From Chloroflexota bacterium (GTDB taxonomy: Bacteria; Chloroflexota; Anaerolineae; Anaerolineales; Villigracilaceae), in assembly GCA_016191895.1 (NCBI GenBank), contig JACPVD010000015.1:1-11274 (forward strand): a DNA stretch of 11,274 nt, read 5' to 3'. Below the pieces are notes generated by a model. The model did not search any database. It was not told the origin of the DNA and saw nothing but the letters and a program-made list of their open reading frames with translations. This document shows, in pieces, positions 6,196 to 11,274 of the stretch. The position numbers were made by a program, and so were the translations under genes. Positions within the stretch are counted from its first letter, which is position 1. Each line of letters begins with the position of its first letter.

Positions 6196-7080
6196 CTAAT
6201 AGGTGGCGTTCGGGTATGTGTGTACGCCCGCATGTTTACCGACCTGTTTCACCATGCGCAATTTGTCCCAATTGGTTTCAAGAACGTCGAGAATGCCGTC
6301 ATGAATGGCCCAGGCGCGGCCCCGCACGCTATTGTGTTGATCGACCTTGCGAAACGCGGAGTTATCCAACGCTTTATATAACGCGCCGCCGGGTTGAAAT
6401 TCGCGCTGGATGTCGTCCATCAGTTTATGTCCGCGCACGTAGGCGAATCCGCGCTTTTCGAAGACCCATGCCGAAGCATAGGTAAGCGGCTCGAGGAAAT
6501 ACGCCCGCTGGCCGATCTCCGCAAAAAATGTTTCGATGTGCTCGAATACCAACTTGGACGCGGATAAACTATTGCGCACCTGCCCCGGCGCGAGACCGGC
6601 CTCCTTCGCCCGCGCTTCCTGCTCGACGTTTCGATTGATCGTCCCCAAAAAAGTGGAGTCTCCCTTTGAATCTTTGTCTGTGTCGAAGCGCGGGGAATTG
6701 GGGTCATTGAGCAGGATCAGGTTCAGGTCGATTCCGTTGAGGTTGTTATCGGCGAGTTCGAGGGTAAAGAATTCGTCGTCGGTGGAGGACGATGCCTGCG
6801 CCGAGATCAACACCTTTTCGGTCCCTGCTTCGGCTTTCAGGAAGACTCTTTGCTCTTTGTCACCGCCAAGCCAGGTGATGGGGTCCACGCCGAAACGGGT
6901 CAACAACGAAGCGGGAATCAGTGCGCGATACACGCGACGTTTGATGTTTTCGGGAAGGTTATTCAATTGCTTGATGGTGAAGGGAAGAGTCGGGTCGCCT
7001 TCCAAAAGGGAAAGGGTAATGCCTCCCAAATTTGGGACGACCGGCCCAGGGGCGGACTTGCGTCGAAAGAAGACTTGCAT
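6196..7080 (-). CDS. Unrecognised 294-residue protein heading the partner-switch operon
   Basis: I do not recognise a family. The protein is soluble by sequence with no signal peptide or membrane span. It has an N-terminal half with mixed sheet/helix character, a Ser/Asp-rich stretch (97-103), an acidic loop with Asp133, Asp135 and Asp137 (RFDTDKDSKGD) and a helical C-terminal half (about 150-275) containing ASAWVFEKRGFAYVRG (202-217), faintly like the last strand of GNAT acetyltransferases; that likeness is too weak to assign. The frame is open much further upstream to 7365, but that part overlaps the kinase gene; the ATG at 7080 fits a promoter 6 nt before it. It starts the transcript that continues 14 nt later into the RsbW-like gene, so a role as an input or partner of the switch is plausible, not shown. 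Confidence 0.75.
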   Translation of the reverse strand: MQVFFRRKSAPGPVVPNLGGITLSLLEGDPTLPFTIKQLNNLPENIKRRVYRALIPASLLTRFGVDPITWLGGDKEQRVFLKAEAGTEKVLISAQASSSTDDEFFTLELADNNLNGIDLNLILLNDPNSPRFDTDKDSKGDSTFLGTINRNVEQEARAKEAGLAPGQVRNSLSASKLVFEHIETFFAEIGQRAYFLEPLTYASAWVFEKRGFAYVRGHKLMDDIQREFQPGGALYKALDNSAFRKVDQHNSVRGRAWAIHDGILDVLETNWDKLRMVKQVGKHAGVHTYPNATY

Positions 7081-7086
7081 GGGGGG

Positions 7087-7115
7087 ATTATAAGGGATGA
7101 TGGAGAAAGATTGAA
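7087..7115 (-). promoter_or_regulatory. Promoter giving a probable leaderless mRNA
   Basis: Minus strand: TATAAT at 7092-7087, then CCCCCC, then the ATG at 7080. A -35-like TTCAAT (3 of 6 to consensus) stands 17 bp upstream of the -10. The A of the ATG is the seventh base after the -10, the normal place for transcription to start. There is no Shine-Dalgarno. This is the arrangement known for leaderless genes in Deinococcus and Actinobacteria. Confidence 0.55.
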
Positions 7116-7155
7116 GAATAAAATTGTACGAAGTGTAATATCCTGCCGCGCCCGG

Positions 7156-7188
7156 CGCAAACTGAAGTTTGCGGTACGTTTGCGGTAC
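7156..7188. repeat. REP-like hairpin with 11-bp tandem repeat
   Basis: CGCAAACT (7156-7163) and AGTTTGCG (7166-7173) form an 8-bp inverted repeat; GTTTGCGGTAC occurs twice in tandem (7167-7177 and 7178-7188). It sits 8 nt after the kinase stop codon on the minus strand, with no T-run downstream. It resembles the right arm of the element at 4246-4304. Confidence 0.65.
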
Positions 7189-7196
7189 GCGTTGTG

Positions 7197-9020
7197 CTAC
7201 GGGATATACACTTCGCAAACTTCCGCGCTGATGTCGCAGCGGGCAACTTCTTCTTTCAGGTATAACACGCGGAATTGAACCGAGCCTTCTTTTGGATTCC
7301 AGAAGAATAATATGCGGTCTTCGTCCTTGCGCGGCTGGACGATGCTGACATACCCGCGCTGGCAATCGGGTGGGGAGATGTAAGGCGGGTCCTCATCGCC
7401 GTAGATTTTTATGCTCACGCAATATTTCGGCGGCAGGGAAGTGAACTGGTAGTTTTCCCAAAGATGGCCGGAGAAGGCATCGGTGAGGGCGCCGGTCGAA
7501 TCGAGTCTTTCGAATTTGAAGGCCGACAAACTGCGCTTTTCGCCGGAGCGATTCAGCATGTGAAAACTTGTCTCGTTCCAGAACAAAGTGAAATGAAACC
7601 CGTTTGGATACCTGACCGTCGGCGCGCCGGCAATGGGAGTGGATGTCGATGTGGGCGCGACGGTGAAGGCAAGAGTCGGCGCAAGGGTGGGGGAGGCGGG
7701 TAACTCGGTGGCCGTTTGCGCCTGCGTAAATGCCAATGCAGGTGTAGACGTTGCAATGGCCGGAATCAAAGTCGGCGATGCGGGCGGTTTTGTGGGAACC
7801 GACGATGTACGGGTCGGCAGGGGAGTGGCCGAGGCGGGGATCAAGGTCTGGGTTGGCTGGGCAGGCTTCTCCGTCGAAGGAGGCGCGGAGGTCGCGAAGC
7901 GGGTCGAGGCGGGGGAAAGGCCTGGGGCGAAGAATCCGCTTTTCGCGGCGTACCAGCCTCCAATCCCCAATAAAAGAAGAAGAGGAACGATCAATCCCCA
8001 TTTGATTTTTTGCGGCAAACCACCTGCGGCGCGAATCGTTGCGGGAAGTTTGCCGGGCTCCTGAAGTTTTTTGCCTTTCGATTTTGGCGCGTCGCGTTTT
8101 GTGATTTGCTCAACCGAGAGGTTGCTGCGCCGGATGGTCGGCACACCGACGGGCAATGGCGGCAGGGGCATCTTCGGCGATGACCCTGTGGATTTGAGGG
8201 CATCGTCGAGCGCGGCCATTAATTTTGCGCCGGTCTGGTGGCGGCCTTTTGGATTTTTTTCCAGCGCCTTCAGAATCACATTTTCAACTTCAGGTTGGAT
8301 TTGCGGGTTGATACTGCGCAGTGACGGCGGCGGCTGCGAGATATGTTGCAACGCAATGCTCGCCGGCGACGGATCGTCGAACGGGACGGCGCCCGTCAGC
8401 ATTTCATACAGGATGATTCCCAGCGAGTAGAGATCGGACTGCGGAACCGCGTCCGCCGACCTTCGAGCCTGTTCGGGCGAAATGTAGTGGGGCGTGCCGA
8501 AGATGCTTCCCATCGACCCATCGCGGACGTCGAGCGCCATCCCAAAATCGCCGAGCAGGACGCGCCCGTCGTTTGCGAGCAACACGTTGGAAGGTTTGAT
8601 GTCGCGATGAATGACGCCGTGACGGTGGGCGTAGTCGAGCGCGCCTGCCACCGCGTTGCCGATGCGCAGAATGTCGGCAATGGGCATTAATTCGTTGTCT
8701 TCCGCATACATCTCCATCACGGTGGCAAGGTCGTTGCCGTCGATATATTCCATCACGAAATAGGAAAATCCCTGCGCTTCGTCGGCGTAATAGATTTGAA
8801 TTAAATTTTCGTGCCGCCATTTCGCCATCATACGGGCTTCGTTCACGAAGCGTGTGGCGTAGGCGGGATCGTTTCGATAACGTTTGTCGATGACCTTGAT
8901 CGCCACCGGCCGCTGGAGTTTGATATCCTGTCCGTAATAGACAGACGCCATGCCGCCCTGCCCGATCAGGCGTTCGACGCGAAAATTTGCAAGTTGTTGT
9001 CCGATCAATGGGTCTTTCAT
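7197..9020 (-). CDS. Transmembrane Hanks-type Ser/Thr protein kinase (PknB-like) with Cys-rich outer domain
   Basis: 607-residue membrane kinase. The cytoplasmic kinase domain (about 11-275) is complete: GQGGMASVY (20-28), Lys42 in VAIK, HRDIKPSN (138-145, catalytic Asp140), DFG (158-160) and SPEQ (181-184). A basic/Pro-rich juxtamembrane region (about 280-340) leads to one membrane span (about 342-357), a Thr/Ser/Pro/Ala-rich low-complexity linker (about 370-468) and a C-terminal outer domain (471-607) with four cysteines (534, 553, 595, 602) that may form two disulfides. The outer domain is of unknown function and may sense a ligand or cell wall. The frame extends 30 codons further upstream, overlapping the previous gene, but the ATG at 9020 gives the N-terminus MKDPLIGQQLANFRVERL, normal for such kinases. 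No clear ribosome site is seen. Targets unknown. Confidence 0.93.
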   Translation of the reverse strand: MKDPLIGQQLANFRVERLIGQGGMASVYYGQDIKLQRPVAIKVIDKRYRNDPAYATRFVNEARMMAKWRHENLIQIYYADEAQGFSYFVMEYIDGNDLATVMEMYAEDNELMPIADILRIGNAVAGALDYAHRHGVIHRDIKPSNVLLANDGRVLLGDFGMALDVRDGSMGSIFGTPHYISPEQARRSADAVPQSDLYSLGIILYEMLTGAVPFDDPSPASIALQHISQPPPSLRSINPQIQPEVENVILKALEKNPKGRHQTGAKLMAALDDALKSTGSSPKMPLPPLPVGVPTIRRSNLSVEQITKRDAPKSKGKKLQEPGKLPATIRAAGGLPQKIKWGLIVPLLLLLGIGGWYAAKSGFFAPGLSPASTRFATSAPPSTEKPAQPTQTLIPASATPLPTRTSSVPTKPPASPTLIPAIATSTPALAFTQAQTATELPASPTLAPTLAFTVAPTSTSTPIAGAPTVRYPNGFHFTLFWNETSFHMLNRSGEKRSLSAFKFERLDSTGALTDAFSGHLWENYQFTSLPPKYCVSIKIYGDEDPPYISPPDCQRGYVSIVQPRKDEDRILFFWNPKEGSVQFRVLYLKEEVARCDISAEVCEVYIP

Positions 9021-9055
9021 GGGTTGGATGATGTCTGCTTTCTGGTTTTGTCCCT

Positions 9056-9086
9056 GTTCTCCCCGCAGTTCAACTGCGGGGAGAAC
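9056..9086. repeat. Perfect 15-bp-arm palindrome spanning a stop codon
   Basis: Arms 9056-9070 (GTTCTCCCCGCAGTT) and 9072-9086 (AACTGCGGGGAGAAC) are perfect inverted repeats around base 9071. A folded hairpin has 14 bp and a 3-nt loop at 9070-9072, which is precisely the TGA stop of the acyltransferase-like gene. It ends 36 nt before the kinase ATG. There is no T-run after it. Confidence 0.85.
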
Positions 9087-11274
9087 GAGGCTGCGTTTCG
9101 CGGCTGGCAAGCGTGATGCGCGAAAGATCGCGGATATAGGCGTTGAAGCCTTCGGCGTAAGCGTCTAGATAATCTTGCGTGATCAGGTTGGCAAGGTCCT
9201 TGCGCCCGATGGACAATAATGAAGCGACATGCGGGCGGAAGTCGCGCAAGTGGATGCGCATGATTCCGCGCGAGTCGGTGAGCACGCCCCAGGCAAGTTG
9301 CTTTTGGGCGTTATCGTCCTTTGCGGTGCTGAAGCGTGTGAGCGCGCTGGCCGGCGCCACCGCGCCGACATTCGAAAATACTTCGCGCCCTTTGATCAGG
9401 TTGTTCAACAGGCCAAAGCGTTCGGGAATTTTATCCAGAATGTGCTGGAGGGGAAGGGGCAAATGGGCAAGCAGTTTGATCGCGCCCACGCTGGCGCTTT
9501 CGCCCTGAATGGCGATCTCCTTGGCTTTGCCGAGAATCGTCCCCACGCCGGCCAGTGACGCGAGATACAGTTTCCGCGATTTCTCGAAGACCGAATACAA
9601 CGTTGCGCGATCCGCTGTAGATTCTTCATAAGCGGCGAGCAGTTTTAGCGTTTGCGCATGCTGACTGAGCAGGTTCAATTCGGCGAGCGGAATTTCCATA
9701 TTAAGTGGATACACCCGTTCGCGCGGATACTTGAGGCTGGCATCCATCGGAATCAGAATCGCAGGGTTGGTGCGGCTTGCCTCTTCCACCAGCTGGCGGA
9801 TGGATGCGGCGATATCGGGTTTTGTCTCTGCAAGTTTTATGATTTCGTCGAGTAAGGCCTGCGAAGGCCTGTATGTTACCGCATGGATGGCGCGGTACAA
9901 AACCAGCAGGTCGTTGATGGTGAGTTGGAGCAGGTCGTTTCGCTGTTTAAACTGCTTTCGCAGGGACATGCATTCTTTGAGGTTGACCTTGTCTGTCTCT
10001 GCGCCTGTTTCGGCGGAAATGTGCGGAGCCTGCTGAACGAGATTGATATCCGTTGGTTGCAATTGCAGGGTGAGAGATGTGTAGATGCGCGTTTCCGCCG
10101 GAGTGGGGGAGGGGAGCATGCTCAAATACCGCGCCCACGATAACGCTTCATTGGTCATGATTTCAGATAGCGCTGTGCCCCACGCGCCGTCGAAAAAGAT
10201 GTGCGACTGGTCGAAGACGATGGTTTCGCCGGTGTCGAAGATCGTCAGCGCGTGAGAGCCGATTCCACGTTCAGCCTGGCGCAGTTCTGAAAGCGGCAAC
10301 GACCGTGCCCGTTCGTCCGCAGAGATGAGGATCGGCGCAAAACGCAGATTATCGAGATCGTTCACCAACATGGGGTTTAGTTTTGTCCGCAGTTCCGGCA
10401 GGCTTGCGCGTTTGACCTTTGCCAGCGACGCGATCTGCGAAGGCGAAGAAAACGGAGAGGCAAGCAGCGCCGCGACCTGCGCCCGGGCAGAGATCACATC
10501 CAGCGGTTTGGTCGAGCCGGGATCGCAGGCGGAGAAGAGGTAATAACTGTCGCGGTGGATGATTCCGATTTGCGCGTCGGCGAGATCGAAGGGGACGCGG
10601 GTCTCGCCGTATATGCCGGGATCGAGATAGGCCAGGATCGACATCTGCCGCAGATAGGCTTCGAGATCGCGCTCCTCCAACAGTTTGAGTTTCGACTGCC
10701 AGCGTTCGTTCTCCGCAGTGGGAAACGACTCGAGATTCTTTTTCAGAAATTGATCGAATTTATAACGGCGATAGGCGGGGTACTCATAGTCCGCACCATC
10801 CTCTTCGCGCCGGTAGGGGAGTTTGGACTGCCAATCGCGGTGCAATCGTTTTGCGCGCGCCGGACTCGATTCTTCCAGTGTGGAAATGGAAACGCGTTCC
10901 CGCCATTCATTTTCCAGCAGGGCATTGTATTGATGCAGGCAGGTTACCGCTGCCATCAGCCATGCGGTCAGGCGGTCGACGGCGTGGAGGCTGATATTGT
11001 GCTGGCGAAGCAGGGTGTCGAATCCGTGCGTTTCGTTTGTGTGACGGGCGGTATCTTCGCGCAAGGCGTAGCCGGCATAGAACTGCCACACGCCTTCGGG
11101 GAAGGCGGTCTGCGGATCTTTTCCTGCAAGTTTGAGCAGGTTCTGGTATCCCCAAATCACGGCGGCGGGCCCGGCGAAGACCGCGCCATATACAGCGGAG
11201 TCCATGATCTGCTCGATGCCGCTGAACAGGGCGTTCACGTCCTGCTGCATCTTTTGCATGGGAATGCGGCGGCC
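9070..11274 (-). CDS. CoA-dependent acyltransferase-superfamily-like protein (partial, 5' end off window)
   Basis: At least 729 residues from an ATG at 11259; the frame stays open to the edge and that ATG has no ribosome site, so the true start may lie outside. Numbering here is from that ATG. Residues about 205-370 resemble the region before the active site in choline/carnitine acyltransferases (strand IGIIHRDSYYLFSA, later LDNLRFAPILISAD), ending in HIFFDG (353-358), an HxxxDG catalytic motif. Then LTINDLLVLYRA (446-457) resembles the ND helix and VFSNVGAV (627-634) the SNVG strand seen in the C-terminal halves of condensation, wax-ester synthase and related enzymes. The order and spacing fit a two-lobed CAT-like fold. 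The N-terminal region holds ALREDTARHTNETHGFD (65-81), unassigned. It probably transfers an acyl group; the substrate is unknown. The kinase gene follows 49 nt later. Confidence 0.6.
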   Translation of the reverse strand, partial: GRRIPMQKMQQDVNALFSGIEQIMDSAVYGAVFAGPAAVIWGYQNLLKLAGKDPQTAFPEGVWQFYAGYALREDTARHTNETHGFDTLLRQHNISLHAVDRLTAWLMAAVTCLHQYNALLENEWRERVSISTLEESSPARAKRLHRDWQSKLPYRREEDGADYEYPAYRRYKFDQFLKKNLESFPTAENERWQSKLKLLEERDLEAYLRQMSILAYLDPGIYGETRVPFDLADAQIGIIHRDSYYLFSACDPGSTKPLDVISARAQVAALLASPFSSPSQIASLAKVKRASLPELRTKLNPMLVNDLDNLRFAPILISADERARSLPLSELRQAERGIGSHALTIFDTGETIVFDQSHIFFDGAWGTALSEIMTNEALSWARYLSMLPSPTPAETRIYTSLTLQLQPTDINLVQQAPHISAETGAETDKVNLKECMSLRKQFKQRNDLLQLTINDLLVLYRAIHAVTYRPSQALLDEIIKLAETKPDIAASIRQLVEEASRTNPAILIPMDASLKYPRERVYPLNMEIPLAELNLLSQHAQTLKLLAAYEESTADRATLYSVFEKSRKLYLASLAGVGTILGKAKEIAIQGESASVGAIKLLAHLPLPLQHILDKIPERFGLLNNLIKGREVFSNVGAVAPASALTRFSTAKDDNAQKQLAWGVLTDSRGIMRIHLRDFRPHVASLLSIGRKDLANLITQDYLDAYAEGFNAYIRDLSRITLASRETQPRSPRS

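Noticed and set aside
7081..7365. 95-codon N-terminal extension of the unrecognised protein
   Set aside because: It would overlap the end of the kinase gene and run through the repeat at 7156-7188, with Arg-rich non-protein-like composition; the ATG at 7080 has a promoter placed for it.
7690..7920. Repetitive-looking DNA in the kinase gene considered as a tandem repeat locus
   Set aside because: It encodes an irregular Pro/Thr/Ala linker without a fixed repeat unit.
7633..8064. Plus-strand 143-codon open frame rich in Val, Gly and Ala
   Set aside because: It is the antisense reading of the kinase's low-complexity Thr/Pro linker and membrane span.
9021..9110. 30-codon N-terminal extension of the kinase
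   Set aside because: It overlaps the acyltransferase-like gene and the palindrome; kinases of this type begin at MxDPLIG.

Overview
The window looks like chromosomal DNA of a Chloroflexota bacterium, most likely class Anaerolineae. This rests on the style of the Hanks-type kinase (N-terminus DPLIGQQLANFRVERLIGQGG, then a membrane span, a Thr/Pro-rich linker and a Cys-containing outer domain), on a single-membrane style lipoprotein, on moderate-to-high GC, and on the palindromic intergenic repeats. The assignment is an inference; no rRNA or tRNA gene is present to test it.

Layout. A MATE-family efflux pump (72-1451, minus) is divergent from a secreted lipoprotein of the intradiol dioxygenase fold (1532-2146, plus). 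Everything from 2168 to the right edge reads on the minus strand. In transcription order this is: a large protein with motifs of the CoA-dependent acyltransferase superfamily, open at the window edge (9070-11274); a transmembrane Ser/Thr kinase (7197-9020); an unrecognised 294-residue protein (6196-7080) whose promoter appears to give a leaderless mRNA; an RsbW-like HATPase (5768-6181); a STAS anti-anti-sigma-like protein (5346-5681); a patatin-like phospholipase (4495-5343); a second, paralogous patatin (3391-4227); and a PAS-SpoIIE/PP2C phosphatase (2168-3394).

How the genes work together. HATPase kinase, STAS target and SpoIIE phosphatase are the three parts of a partner-switching switch of the RsbW/RsbV/RsbU kind. 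Two patatin lipase genes sit inside this cassette, one 2 nt behind the STAS gene and one overlapping the phosphatase start by 4 nt. No sigma factor gene is visible. The most interesting hypothesis is that the switch governs, or is fed by, the two patatins. The kinase upstream could supply another input.

Non-coding content. Four palindromic elements occupy the gaps: two between the patatins (4246-4304 and 4336-4459), one after the kinase (7156-7188), and one whose loop is exactly the stop codon of the acyltransferase-like gene (9056-9086). None is followed by a T-run, so they look like mobile or REP-type repeats rather than ordinary terminators. No CRISPR array, tRNA, transposase or integrase was seen.
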